Below are positions 1-7,496 of a DNA stretch of 19,401 nt, piece by piece (position 1 is the stretch's first letter; each line of letters starts with the position of its first letter). Where the stretch lies: the NCBI GenBank assembly GCA_025356695.1, contig JANXSE010000066.1, forward strand, positions 1 to 19,401. Direction: 5' to 3'. A model generated the notes under the pieces. That model saw only the letters and a program-made list of their open reading frames with translations. It was not told the origin of the DNA and ran no database searches. Made by a program: the position numbers and the translations under genes. The stretch comes from Betaproteobacteria bacterium (lineage in GTDB: Bacteria; Pseudomonadota; Gammaproteobacteria; Burkholderiales; SG8-41).

Positions 1-350
1 GCACCGCGCCAGCGCGGCAGCAGTGACGCGTGAATATTGAGGCAACCGCGCGGCGGAATATCAAGCACGGCCTGCGGCAGGATCAATCCATACGCCGCCA
101 CCACCATCGCCTCTGCGCCAATGGCACGCAACAGCGCTTCCGCTTCGGCCGTTTTCAATCCGGTTGGTTGCGCGATCGGCAATGCACGGCTTTTCGCCAG
201 CACTTTGACGCGGCTTTCCCGCGCATGCATGCCACGGCCCGCCGGGCGGTCGGGCTGTGTCAAAACCAGCCCGATTTCATGTCCGGCATCGCACAGTGCT
301 TCCAGCGCAATCGCGGCAAATTCCGGCGTGCCGGCAAAAATCAATTTCAT
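1..350 (-). CDS. fmt: Methionyl-tRNA formyltransferase, N-terminal part (runs off left edge)
   Basis: The enzyme formylates the amino group of Met-tRNA(fMet) using 10-formyl-tetrahydrofolate, making the initiator tRNA for translation in the cytoplasm. The visible 116 residues begin [12 protein letters not shown], the usual Fmt start. They contain the folate-enzyme core with [10 protein letters not shown] at about 31-40, [10 protein letters not shown] at about 83-92 and [12 protein letters not shown] at 105-116. Asn105 and His107 correspond to the catalytic Asn/His pair of the family; the catalytic Asp lies beyond the window. The ATG at 350 has an AGGG ribosome binding site five bases upstream. 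It lies 68 bp downstream of def on the same strand, the standard def-fmt pair, so deformylase and formyltransferase are probably co-transcribed. Identity is firm; only the missing C-terminal part is unknown. Confidence 0.96.
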   Translation of the reverse strand, partial: MKLIFAGTPEFAAIALEALCDAGHEIGLVLTQPDRPAGRGMHARESRVKVLAKSRALPIAQPTGLKTAEAEALLRAIGAEAMVVAAYGLILPQAVLDIPPRGCLNIHASLLPRWRG

Positions 351-373
351 GTTTACCCTTTGGAATCGCCGTC

Positions 374-393
374 CGCTGCAACGACGTGCAGCG
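374..393 (-). other. Hairpin in the def-fmt spacer
   Basis: A perfect 7-bp inverted repeat (CGCTGCA / TGCAGCG) with a 6-base loop lies between the def stop and the fmt start. No T-tract follows it in the direction of transcription, so it does not look like an intrinsic terminator. It could stabilise the upstream mRNA or be chance in GC-rich sequence. Confidence 0.3.
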
Positions 394-418
394 CAAGCGG
401 TGTCGCGGCAGCAAGTGC

Positions 419-922
419 CTACATGGTTCTGCGGCGCTGCTTCTTGAGCTTTTCGGCAATGCGTTGTTGCTTCAGGCGGGACAAATAATCGACAAACACC
501 TTGCCCTCCAGATGATCCATCTCATGTTGGATGCACACGGCAAGCAGTCCGTCCGCCTTGAGCTCGAAGGATTGACCCTGCGCATCCAGCGCGCGGACCG
601 TGATGCGATCGGCGCGCGGCACCTTTTCGTAGATGCCCGGCACCGAGAGGCAACCCTCTTCAAAATCGGAAACACCACTGTGCGCGATGATCTCCGGATT
701 GATGAACACGCGAAGCTGGTCGTGGCTCGCCGAGCTGTCGATGACAACGATGCGCAACAAAACATCAACCTGTGTTGCAGCCAAGCCAATGCCCGGAGCA
801 GCATACATGGTATCAGCCATGTCTTTGATTAAATGTTTTATTTTTGCATCGACCGCCCTGACGGGGTGGGCGACCCGATGCAGCCGTTCGTCGGGGTATT
901 GAAGGATGGGCAACAGAGCCAT
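419..922 (-). CDS. def: Peptide deformylase
   Basis: Removes the N-terminal formyl group from nascent proteins at the ribosome; it is a metalloenzyme (usually Fe2+). The 167-residue length is typical. All three family motifs are present: GIGLAATQ at 44-51, EGCLS at 89-93 with metal ligand Cys91, and QHEMDHLEG at 132-140 with metal ligands His133 and His137 and catalytic Glu134. The reading frame opens four codons earlier at a TTG (934), but the ATG at 922 gives the conserved start [11 protein letters not shown] and is preferred; its ribosome binding site is weak (AAG only). The C-terminus is a basic tail, [10 protein letters not shown]. It is the first gene of the def-fmt pair and is divergent from the tsaP-like gene across a 108-bp spacer that must hold both promoters. 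Confidence 0.97.
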   Translation of the reverse strand: MALLPILQYPDERLHRVAHPVRAVDAKIKHLIKDMADTMYAAPGIGLAATQVDVLLRIVVIDSSASHDQLRVFINPEIIAHSGVSDFEEGCLSVPGIYEKVPRADRITVRALDAQGQSFELKADGLLAVCIQHEMDHLEGKVFVDYLSRLKQQRIAEKLKKQRRRTM

Positions 923-940
923 AATATCTTGCAAATTTAA

Positions 941-969
941 TTGATTAGGCGCAGAATTTAAACCAGAAT
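941..969 (+). promoter_or_regulatory. Possible sigma70 promoter for the tsaP-like gene
   Basis: TTGATT at 941-946 and CAGAAT at 964-969 are separated by 17 bases and lie in the AT-rich part of the def/tsaP divergent spacer. Each hexamer matches consensus at four of six positions, so this is only a candidate. Confidence 0.22.
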
Positions 970-987
970 GTGATCTATTGGCTCGGT

Positions 988-1002
988 CCGCGCGTGGCGC
1001 GG
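988..1002 (+). other. GC-only hairpin in the tsaP-like gene leader
   Basis: A perfect 6-bp stem CCGCGC / GCGCGG closes a GTG loop and ends 28 bases before the tsaP start. It is followed at once by the short palindrome TTTCCGGGAAA (1003-1013). There is no T-run. It could affect message stability or act as a protein-binding site, or be incidental. Confidence 0.3.
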
Positions 1003-1030
1003 TTTCCGGGAAAGCTGCAACGGAGGCGCG

Positions 1031-2203
1031 ATGCGTAAATCGATTATATCGCTGATTTTATTGTGCTGTTCGGTCGCTCCAGCGCCGGCGGCGATTACTG
1101 ATGACCTGATTGAGGGAGCCCCGGACCGCTATGTCGTCGTGCCCGGCGACACCCTGTGGGCCATCTCCAGCCGGTTCCTGAAAAGTCCGTGGAAATGGAA
1201 TGATCTGTGGAAGCTGAACCAAGAGCTAATCCCGAACCCGAACCGCATCGCTCCCGGCGATGTGCTGGTGCTCGACCGCAGCTATAGTGAAACGCGCCTC
1301 CGCCTGCTGAAAACGGAAACGGTGAAAATGACGCCCGGAACTGTGGAAACGGCGCGGGCGCCCGAGGCAATTCCGGCGATACCGACGGCGGACATCGAAC
1401 CGTTCCTGAGCCAACCGCTGATCATTGAGCCCAACCAGCTGGCAGACGCGCCGCGCATCGTGCGCACCCAGGAAAACCGCGTCGCCCTCGGCGCGGGCAG
1501 CGTTGCTTATGCCAAAGGGGTCACCAAGGAAAAAGGCCTGAACTGGCAAATCTTCCGCCCTGGCGAGAACATGGTGGATCCGGAAACAAACGAAACTCTG
1601 GGTCAGGAAGCCACCTATCTGGGCGAAGCAACCGTCACCAAGTTCGGTGATGTCAGCACGCTGCAAATCGTCAAGTCACAGCTGGAAATTTATTCCGGCG
1701 ATTACCTGCTGCCCGCGCCGCGCGAAACCCTGTTAAGCGCTTACGCACCGCATGCACCGGGCAAAAAAATCAATGCCTTTATCATTGCCGCCTACGGCAG
1801 CCTGTTTGAAACCGGCGGCAACGGTATCGTTGCGCTCAGTCGCGGCGCCAAGGACGGCGTGGAAGTCGGGCATGTGTTTGCGATTTACCGCAACCTCAAT
1901 GCGTCAACGAACCGCATGCGCGAAAGCCCGCTGTGGGGGCGTTTGGGCCCTTCGGGGAACGACACGTCAAACAAGAGCTATGTCAACGAACCGCTGGTCA
2001 CACGCAATTCGCCCTTGTGGGGGCGGATCGGGCCGCTCGGCGCCTTGTACAAGGACGATAAAACCAACCTGCCAGCGGCTGACCTGCCGGACGAACGATA
2101 TGGGTTGATGATGGTTTTCCGTGTCTTCGATCGCGCCTCTTATGCGTTGATCATGAATGCGGAACGACCGGTCAACCTGCTGGATCTGGCGACCACCCCC
2201 TAG
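1031..2203 (+). CDS. tsaP: LysM-domain protein, TsaP-like (type IV pilus secretin-associated)
   Basis: The 390-residue product begins with a Sec-type signal peptide ([11 protein letters not shown]..., cleavage near APAPA-AI, about residue 21). A LysM peptidoglycan-binding domain follows at about 33-82 ([28 protein letters not shown]). After a proline-rich linker there is a C-terminal region with a segment like the FlgT C-terminal fold at about 250-290 ([23 protein letters not shown]). This architecture, next to dprA and def, is that of TsaP, which ties the type IV pilus secretin PilQ to the cell wall. GGAGG lies four bases before the ATG. The segment 298-337 contains a duplicated SPLWGRxGP motif. 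No pilus genes are in the window, so the TsaP assignment rests on architecture and position; it is otherwise a periplasmic LysM protein of unknown role. Confidence 0.7.
   Translation: MRKSIISLILLCCSVAPAPAAITDDLIEGAPDRYVVVPGDTLWAISSRFLKSPWKWNDLWKLNQELIPNPNRIAPGDVLVLDRSYSETRLRLLKTETVKMTPGTVETARAPEAIPAIPTADIEPFLSQPLIIEPNQLADAPRIVRTQENRVALGAGSVAYAKGVTKEKGLNWQIFRPGENMVDPETNETLGQEATYLGEATVTKFGDVSTLQIVKSQLEIYSGDYLLPAPRETLLSAYAPHAPGKKINAFIIAAYGSLFETGGNGIVALSRGAKDGVEVGHVFAIYRNLNASTNRMRESPLWGRLGPSGNDTSNKSYVNEPLVTRNSPLWGRIGPLGALYKDDKTNLPAADLPDERYGLMMVFRVFDRASYALIMNAERPVNLLDLATTP
1925..2041 (+). repeat. Duplicated SPLWGRxGPxG motif inside the tsaP-like gene
   Basis: Residues 299-309 (bases 1925-1957) and 327-337 (bases 2009-2041) both read SPLWGR, then L or I, GP, then S or L, then G: nine of eleven residues match, 28 codons apart. 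The Ser, Pro, Leu and Arg codons of the shared SPLWGR differ between the copies, so the protein rather than the DNA is what has stayed similar. Confidence 0.7.
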
Positions 2204-2253
2204 CCTTACCCGGCAGCGGGCGGCCGCTGTGCATTGGATGATGAAAGCCGCCC

Positions 2254-3342
2254 GTGCAAACGACTGACACGCAAACCTGCGAAGCTTGGCTGCGCCTGAC
2301 GCTGGTTGAGGGACTCGGCGGCGCTTCAATCCGTCAGTTGCTCGCCGCCTGCGGCCCGCCGCAACAGGTTCTCGACACCGGCATTCTGGAGTTGCAGCGT
2401 CATGTATCGCCAGAGATTGCCGCGGCGATCGCCGGCGGCGGAAATCAGGCGGCAGCGCGCGGCGCACTCGACTGGCTGGCGGACCCCGCAAACCATATTG
2501 TCATGCTCGGTGATGAAAGCTATCCGCAACTCCTGTTGCAGATCCCGGATCCGCCGCCGCTGCTGTACGTCAAAGGCGATTGTGCGTTGCTCAACCGTTT
2601 TGCGCTCGCCATCGTCGGTAGCCGCAACGCAACAGCACAGGGCGTGGCAAACGCGGAGGATTTCGCGCGCGCACTGAGCGACGCGGGCATCACCGTCGTC
2701 AGCGGGCTTGCGCTCGGCGTCGATGCGGCGGCACACCGCGGCGGCATTGCCGGGCAGGCATCAAGTATCGCCGTGGTGGGTACCGGCCTCGACGTCGTTT
2801 ATCCGGCGCGCAACCGTGCGCTGGCTCACGCGCTGGCCGAACGCGGTGCGCTGATTTCGGAATTTCCGCTGGGAACACCTGCGCTGGCCTCGAATTTCCC
2901 GCGGCGCAATCGCCTGATCAGCGGCATCAGCCGCGGCTGTCTGGTGATCGAAGCGGCCCTGCAAAGCGGCTCATTGATCACGGCGCGACTTGCGAATGAG
3001 CAAGGCCGTGAAGTGTTTGCATTGCCCGGGTCGATTCATTCGCCGCTGTCCAAAGGTTGTCACCGCCTGATCAAACAGGGCGCAAAACTGGTAGACGACG
3101 TCAACGACATTCTCGAAGAATTTGATTTCGCAAGATCAGGCGCCGGCATCGACCCGCTGCCGGCGCCTGACGCCGCAGCCGCCGGGTTGCTTGAAATCCT
3201 GGGGCACGATCCCTGCGGCCTCGACGCCTTGACGGCACGTGCCGGCATGACTGCAGATAGTATCAATACCTTGCTGCTTGAGCTTGAATTGTCAGGCCTA
3301 ATCGAGAAATTGCCCGGCAACAAATATCAGCGCATTCGTTGA
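2254..3342 (+). CDS. dprA: DNA-processing protein DprA (Smf family)
   Basis: DprA binds incoming single-stranded DNA during natural transformation, protects it and loads RecA; homologues also occur in non-competent bacteria. The 362-residue product has a helical N-terminal region (about 1-70) and a Rossmann-like core with GSRNATAQG at 122-130, SGLALGVDAAAH at 150-161, VVGTGLDVVYPARN at 174-187, RRNRLISGIS at 217-226 and SGSLITARLA at 238-247. A C-terminal winged-helix-like DML1 domain occupies about 305-362. The start is a GTG; an in-frame TGA at 2242 rules out starting further upstream, and the next Met is at residue 84. The ribosome binding site is poor, suggesting low expression or coupling to the gene 50 bp upstream. 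Its position beside the pilus-linked tsaP gene fits a DNA-uptake role. Confidence 0.95.
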   Translation: MQTTDTQTCEAWLRLTLVEGLGGASIRQLLAACGPPQQVLDTGILELQRHVSPEIAAAIAGGGNQAAARGALDWLADPANHIVMLGDESYPQLLLQIPDPPPLLYVKGDCALLNRFALAIVGSRNATAQGVANAEDFARALSDAGITVVSGLALGVDAAAHRGGIAGQASSIAVVGTGLDVVYPARNRALAHALAERGALISEFPLGTPALASNFPRRNRLISGISRGCLVIEAALQSGSLITARLANEQGREVFALPGSIHSPLSKGCHRLIKQGAKLVDDVNDILEEFDFARSGAGIDPLPAPDAAAAGLLEILGHDPCGLDALTARAGMTADSINTLLLELELSGLIEKLPGNKYQRIR

Positions 3343-3394
3343 GCGCCGGCCGTAATACTTGCGGCGTATGTCGCGGCAAGTGCGACAACGCCGC

Positions 3395-3423
3395 TTGCTT
3401 TGGCAGAAGTTTGTTCTTATCAT
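3395..3423 (+). promoter_or_regulatory. Possible promoter for topB
   Basis: TTGCTT (3395-3400) and TATCAT (3418-3423) are 17 bases apart in the 133-bp dprA-topB spacer. The -10 matches consensus at five of six positions, the -35 at only three. It would give topB its own transcript with a leader of roughly 45 bases. Confidence 0.3.
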
Positions 3424-3451
3424 CTGCCGCTCTCTTGACCTGACCATCCGT

Positions 3452-3467
3452 CGTGACTTTTGTCACG
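3452..3467 (+). promoter_or_regulatory. Hairpin next to the topB ribosome binding site
   Basis: A perfect 6-bp stem CGTGAC / GTCACG with a TTTT loop ends at 3467. That base is the first G of the GGGA (3467-3470) that is the best ribosome binding site for the ATG at 3476. A folded leader could partly hide the site. No trans-acting partner is visible. Confidence 0.35.
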
Positions 3468-3475
3468 GGACCCCC

Positions 3476-6043
3476 ATGCCAGCGAAAGCCGTCGCAAAAA
3501 AGAAAAAGCCCGCCGTCGCAAAAAAAGCAGCTGCGAAAGTAGTTCCGGCGGCCGGAAAAAAATTGATCATCGCCGAGAAGCCTTCGGTGGCGACCGATAT
3601 TGCGCGCGTGCTGGGCGGCTTCAAGCGCGAGGGCGATTACTTCGAGAGCGACGATTTTGTATTGAGCTCCGCCGTCGGCCATTTGCTGACCATCGTGCCG
3701 CCGGAAGGCGTCGAAGTGAAGCGCGGCAAATGGTCTTTCGCGCACCTGCCGGTCATCCCGCCGCATTTTGATCTGCAACCGCTTGAGCGTTCTGAAGACC
3801 GTCTCAAACTGCTGACGAAACTCGTCAAGCGCAAGGACGTGACGGGCCTGATCAACGCCTGTGACGCGGGCCGCGAGGGTGAACTCATCTTCCGTTACAT
3901 CGCGCGCCACGCCAAAACGGACAAACCCGTCGAGCGCCTGTGGCTGCAATCGATGACACCGACATCTATCCGTGAAGGTTTCACCCAATTACGCGCCGAC
4001 AAGGACATGCTGGCGCTCGCCGACGCGGCGGTGTGCCGCTCCGAATCGGACTGGCTGGTCGGCATCAACGGCACCCGCGCAATGACCGCCTTTAATTCGA
4101 AATCCGGCGGCTTTCATCTGACCACCGTCGGCCGCGTGCAGACGCCGACGCTGGCGATCCTCGTCGAGCGCGAAGAAAAGATCAAGAAGTTCGTTTCGCG
4201 CGATTATTTCGAAGTGCACGCGACCTTCACCTGCAAAGCGGGCGAATACGCCGGGCGCTGGTTTGATGAAGCCTTCAGCCGCGACAAGAACGACGAAGAC
4301 AGCGGCCTGCGTGCCGAGCGCCTGTGGGATCGTGCGCGCGCCGACGCCATCCGCGCCAAGTGCGACGGCAAACCGGGCGTGGTCGAAGAACAAAGCAAGG
4401 CGTCGACGCAGATGTCGCCGCTGCTCTACGACCTGACCAGCCTGCAGCGCGAAGCCAATGGCCGCTTCGGCTTTTCGGCGAAGACCACGCTGTCGATCGC
4501 GCAGGCGCTCTACGAAAAACACAAGGTGTTGACCTACCCGCGGACCGATTCGCGCGCGCTGCCTGAAGATTATCTGGGGGCGGTGACCGAGGCCATGCAG
4601 GCGCTCGACAAACCATACCAGCCGTTCGTCAAAAGCATCCTCAAAAACAAGTGGATCAAACCGAACAAACGCATTTTCAACAATGCCAAAATTTCGGACC
4701 ACTTCGCGATCATTCCGACTTCGCAACCGCCGAAGAATCTGAGCGAGGCCGAAGCCAAGGTCTACGACCTCGTTACAAAACGTTTTCTCGCAGTGTTTTT
4801 CCCGCCGGCCGAGTTCCAGATCACCACGCGCATCACGCGCGTTGAGAACGAGCCCTTCAAGAGCGAGGGCAAGGTCATGGTCAACGCCGGCTGGCTCGAA
4901 ATCTACGGCAAAGAAGCCGAATCCGACGACACGCCGGGCCTGGTGCCGGTGATCGCCAAGGAATCGCCGCGGACAAAAGAAGTCGCCGTCGATGCGCTGC
5001 AAACCAAACCGCCGGCACGCTACTCGGAAGCCACGCTGCTCTCCGCGATGGAAGGGGCCGGCAAACTGATCGAGGACGAAGAACTGCGCGAAGCGATGAG
5101 CGAAAAGGGCCTCGGCACGCCGGCGACGCGTGCAGCTGTCATTGAAGGACTCATTTTCGAAAAATACGTGCATCGCAACGGTCGTGAGTTGCAGCCCACC
5201 GCCAAGGCGTCTTCTCTGATCACACTGCTGCGCGGGCTGAAGATCGATGAGTTGTGCTCGCCGGAACTGACTGGCGACTGGGAATACAAGCTGGCGCAGA
5301 TGGAACACGGCAAGTTGAAACGCGATCAGTTCATGAAGCAGATCGTGGACATGACGCGGCACATGGTGGCGCGCGCCAAGGAACATGAAAGCGACACTGT
5401 GCCGGGTGATTTTTCCACGCTCGTTACGCCGTGCCAGAAATGCGGCGGCGTGATCAAGGAAAACTACAAGAAATTTCAGTGCCAGAAATGCGACTTTGCG
5501 TTGTGGAAAATCATGGCGGGCCGGCAGCTCGAACCGGCCGAGGTTGAAACGCTGCTGGCGGAGCAGAAAGTCGGGCCGCTGCAGGGTTTTCGCAGCCGCA
5601 TGGGACGGCCGTTTGTCGCGGTGGTCAAAATGACGCCCGAATTCACGATTGAATTCGACTTCGGCCAGAGCAACGAGGCCAATTCGGAGCCGGTCGATTT
5701 CTCGAAAGAACAGTCGCTGGGCGCCTGCCCGAAATGCGGCGGCGCGGTCTACAGTCACGGCGTAGCCTACGTCTGCGAAAACTCCGTCGGCCCGGAGCGC
5801 AAATGCGATTTCCGCACCGGAAAAATTATTCTGCAACGGCCGATCGAGACCGAGCAGGTGCAGAAGCTGCTAACAGTCGGCAAGACCGATCTGTTGCACC
5901 GCTTTATTTCTAAGAAAGGGCGCCCGTTCTCGGCGTTCCTGACGCGCGGTGAAGACGGCAAAGTCAGCTTTGAATTCGCACCGCGCGAAGCGAAGGTGGC
6001 CAGACCCAAGGGCGCCGTGCGCGCACGCAAGACCGCCGCCTAG
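3476..6043 (+). CDS. topB: DNA topoisomerase III (type IA) with long zinc-finger C-terminus
   Basis: A type IA topoisomerase that passes single strands through a transient 5'-phosphotyrosine break, acting in decatenation and relaxation of negative supercoils. With the ATG at 3476 the product is 855 residues, longer than E. coli TopB (653). A Lys/Ala-rich tail (2-27) precedes the TOPRIM domain (LIIAEKPSVA with Glu34; DAGREGE at 130-136). VGRVQTPT is at 218-225 and YPRTDS at 354-359, with Tyr354 the active-site nucleophile. The C-terminus has two four-cysteine clusters, C653/C656/C669/C672 and C751/C754/C767/C777, and topoisomerase C-terminal repeats. The frame opens earlier at a TTG (3359), but those 39 codons look non-coding. 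In the acidic triad the third position is Gly (DAG, not DAD or DPD), as I recall in other extended bacterial TopB proteins. It converges on the efflux operon with a 16-bp gap. Confidence 0.93.
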   Translation: MPAKAVAKKKKPAVAKKAAAKVVPAAGKKLIIAEKPSVATDIARVLGGFKREGDYFESDDFVLSSAVGHLLTIVPPEGVEVKRGKWSFAHLPVIPPHFDLQPLERSEDRLKLLTKLVKRKDVTGLINACDAGREGELIFRYIARHAKTDKPVERLWLQSMTPTSIREGFTQLRADKDMLALADAAVCRSESDWLVGINGTRAMTAFNSKSGGFHLTTVGRVQTPTLAILVEREEKIKKFVSRDYFEVHATFTCKAGEYAGRWFDEAFSRDKNDEDSGLRAERLWDRARADAIRAKCDGKPGVVEEQSKASTQMSPLLYDLTSLQREANGRFGFSAKTTLSIAQALYEKHKVLTYPRTDSRALPEDYLGAVTEAMQALDKPYQPFVKSILKNKWIKPNKRIFNNAKISDHFAIIPTSQPPKNLSEAEAKVYDLVTKRFLAVFFPPAEFQITTRITRVENEPFKSEGKVMVNAGWLEIYGKEAESDDTPGLVPVIAKESPRTKEVAVDALQTKPPARYSEATLLSAMEGAGKLIEDEELREAMSEKGLGTPATRAAVIEGLIFEKYVHRNGRELQPTAKASSLITLLRGLKIDELCSPELTGDWEYKLAQMEHGKLKRDQFMKQIVDMTRHMVARAKEHESDTVPGDFSTLVTPCQKCGGVIKENYKKFQCQKCDFALWKIMAGRQLEPAEVETLLAEQKVGPLQGFRSRMGRPFVAVVKMTPEFTIEFDFGQSNEANSEPVDFSKEQSLGACPKCGGAVYSHGVAYVCENSVGPERKCDFRTGKIILQRPIETEQVQKLLTVGKTDLLHRFISKKGRPFSAFLTRGEDGKVSFEFAPREAKVARPKGAVRARKTAA

Positions 6044-6051
6044 TTTTCCGG

Positions 6052-6070
6052 CGCCGCAATCAACGCGGCG
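6052..6070. terminator. Possible hairpin between convergent topB and efflux operon
   Basis: CGCCGC and GCGGCG form a 6-bp GC stem around a 7-base loop that contains part of the outer-membrane-factor stop codon. It sits where the two convergent transcripts meet. Neither strand has a T-tract after the stem, so an intrinsic terminator is not demonstrated. Confidence 0.22.
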
Positions 6071-7496
6071 TAGCGCCCGCCGACAATCCATTCCAGCCGC
6101 CGCCCAGCACTTGCACCAGCGTAACGGCGGCGACCAGTCTTTGTCCGAGCAATTTCACCGCGGTCGCTTCATTGCTCAATTGCGTCGCCTGTACCGTGAC
6201 GACGTTCAGGTAATTGACGGTGCCGGCCTTGTACTGATTCAGCGTCAGTTCGGTCGACAGTTTTGACGACTGCACCGCCTCGTCCTGTGTCTTGGCTTCT
6301 TCCTCGAGTATGCGCAGGGCGGAGAGATTGTCTTCGACTTCCTTGAAGGCGTTGAGCACGGTCTGCCGGTACGTCGCGACGTTCGCATCGTAGGCGGCTT
6401 CCGCCTGCTTCTTGACGGCGCGCCGGCTACCGCCATCGAATAGCGTTTCCGCCAACGCCGGCCCGACCGACCACAGCCGGCTCGGCGACATCAACCAGTT
6501 GGGCGGGCTGTTGGCACGAAAGCCAAACACGCCGCTTAGGGTCAGCGACGGAAAATATGCCGCCTGCGCAACACCGATTTGCGCGTTGGCTGCCGCCATC
6601 TGACGTTCCGCCGCAGCAATATCGGGACGGCGTTCAAGCAGTTCGGAGGGCAGCCCCGGCGGCAGCGACGGGATCGCAACCGTGAGCAAAGTAGCTTCCA
6701 GAGAAAAATCCGCCGGCGGCTTGCCGATCAGGATCGCGATCGCGTGCTCGAACTGGGCGCGCTGCACGCCGACATCGATCAACTGCGCCTGCGTGCTGCG
6801 CAACTGCGTTTCGGCAAGCACCACCTCGGCGCGCGCCGCCACACCGGCGTTGTAGCGGTTGCGCGTCAGCTCCAGCGATTTTTGATACGCGGCAACCGTG
6901 GATTCAAGCAACCGGCGCTGGCTGTCGAGCACGCGCAACTGGAAGAAATTGATCACCAGCTGGGCCTGCGCGAGCAGGCGCACGCCGGCGACATTGGCCA
7001 CGCTGGCCTGCGCATTGGCGACATTGGCGTCGACCGTGCTGCGCACACTGCCCCAGAGATCAGGCGCCCACGAGGCATTGAGCGACAGGTTGTAAACGTT
7101 CGCCGGCGCGGAACTCGCCGTCGAGGCGCCCGAAACGCTCGGCGTGCGACTGCGCGTTGCGCTCGTATTGCCGGTTAGCGTCGGAAAAAATCCGGCGCGC
7201 GATTGCTCGACCAGCGCTTCGGCCTGCCGCAGCTTGGCTTCGGCAACGCGCACATTCTGGTTCGACACATCGACCTGCTGTGCGAGTGCGTTGAGCTGCG
7301 CATCGCCGAAAATTTCCCACCACGGCCCGCGGTTGATGCCGTCGCGCGGCTGCGCGATTTTCCAGTCGCCGGTTTCCTTGTAAGCCGCCGGCGTCGTCAC
7401 CGGCGGTTTGTCGTACTTGGGGCCGACCATGCAGCCCCCAAACAGGCCAGCGCCGGTCAGCAGCGCCACGGCGCGAAAATTCGAATGCAAATTCAT
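6060..7496 (-). CDS. RND efflux outer-membrane lipoprotein (NodT/OprM family)
   Basis: This is the outer-membrane channel of the tripartite pump, a TolC-like trimer opening into the periplasm. The 478-residue product starts [15 protein letters not shown] and has a lipobox-like LFGGC with Cys22 as the lipidated residue; residue +2 is Met, not Asp, consistent with outer-membrane sorting. The two structural repeats of the family are visible: the first from about 60-250 ([20 protein letters not shown] near 82-101), the second from about 288 on ([21 protein letters not shown], then YFPSLTLSG). The frame extends 16 codons upstream, but the ATG at 7496 overlaps the mdtC stop as ATGA, has GGAG upstream and starts the signal peptide, so it is preferred. 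It is the last gene of the mdtABC operon, in the position of OpmB in Pseudomonas muxABC-opmB. Confidence 0.93.
   Translation of the reverse strand: MNLHSNFRAVALLTGAGLFGGCMVGPKYDKPPVTTPAAYKETGDWKIAQPRDGINRGPWWEIFGDAQLNALAQQVDVSNQNVRVAEAKLRQAEALVEQSRAGFFPTLTGNTSATRSRTPSVSGASTASSAPANVYNLSLNASWAPDLWGSVRSTVDANVANAQASVANVAGVRLLAQAQLVINFFQLRVLDSQRRLLESTVAAYQKSLELTRNRYNAGVAARAEVVLAETQLRSTQAQLIDVGVQRAQFEHAIAILIGKPPADFSLEATLLTVAIPSLPPGLPSELLERRPDIAAAERQMAAANAQIGVAQAAYFPSLTLSGVFGFRANSPPNWLMSPSRLWSVGPALAETLFDGGSRRAVKKQAEAAYDANVATYRQTVLNAFKEVEDNLSALRILEEEAKTQDEAVQSSKLSTELTLNQYKAGTVNYLNVVTVQATQLSNEATAVKLLGQRLVAAVTLVQVLGGGWNGLSAGATPR

Noticed and set aside
923..934. TTG start for def four codons upstream
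   Set aside because: The ATG at 922 gives the conserved [11 protein letters not shown] start; no better ribosome binding site supports the TTG.
2241..2267. Short ATG reading frame (eight codons) overlapping the dprA start as a leader peptide
   Set aside because: Very short, without coding signal; leader peptides are not expected here and nothing shows it is translated.
3359..3475. 39-codon upstream extension of topB from a TTG
   Set aside because: No family similarity, holds a probable promoter and a hairpin, and the ATG at 3476 has a nearby GGGA.
3989..5836. 615-codon open frame antisense to topB
   Set aside because: It lies wholly inside topB on the other strand, is Arg/Phe/His-rich without recognisable motifs, and is expected from codon bias in GC-rich genes.
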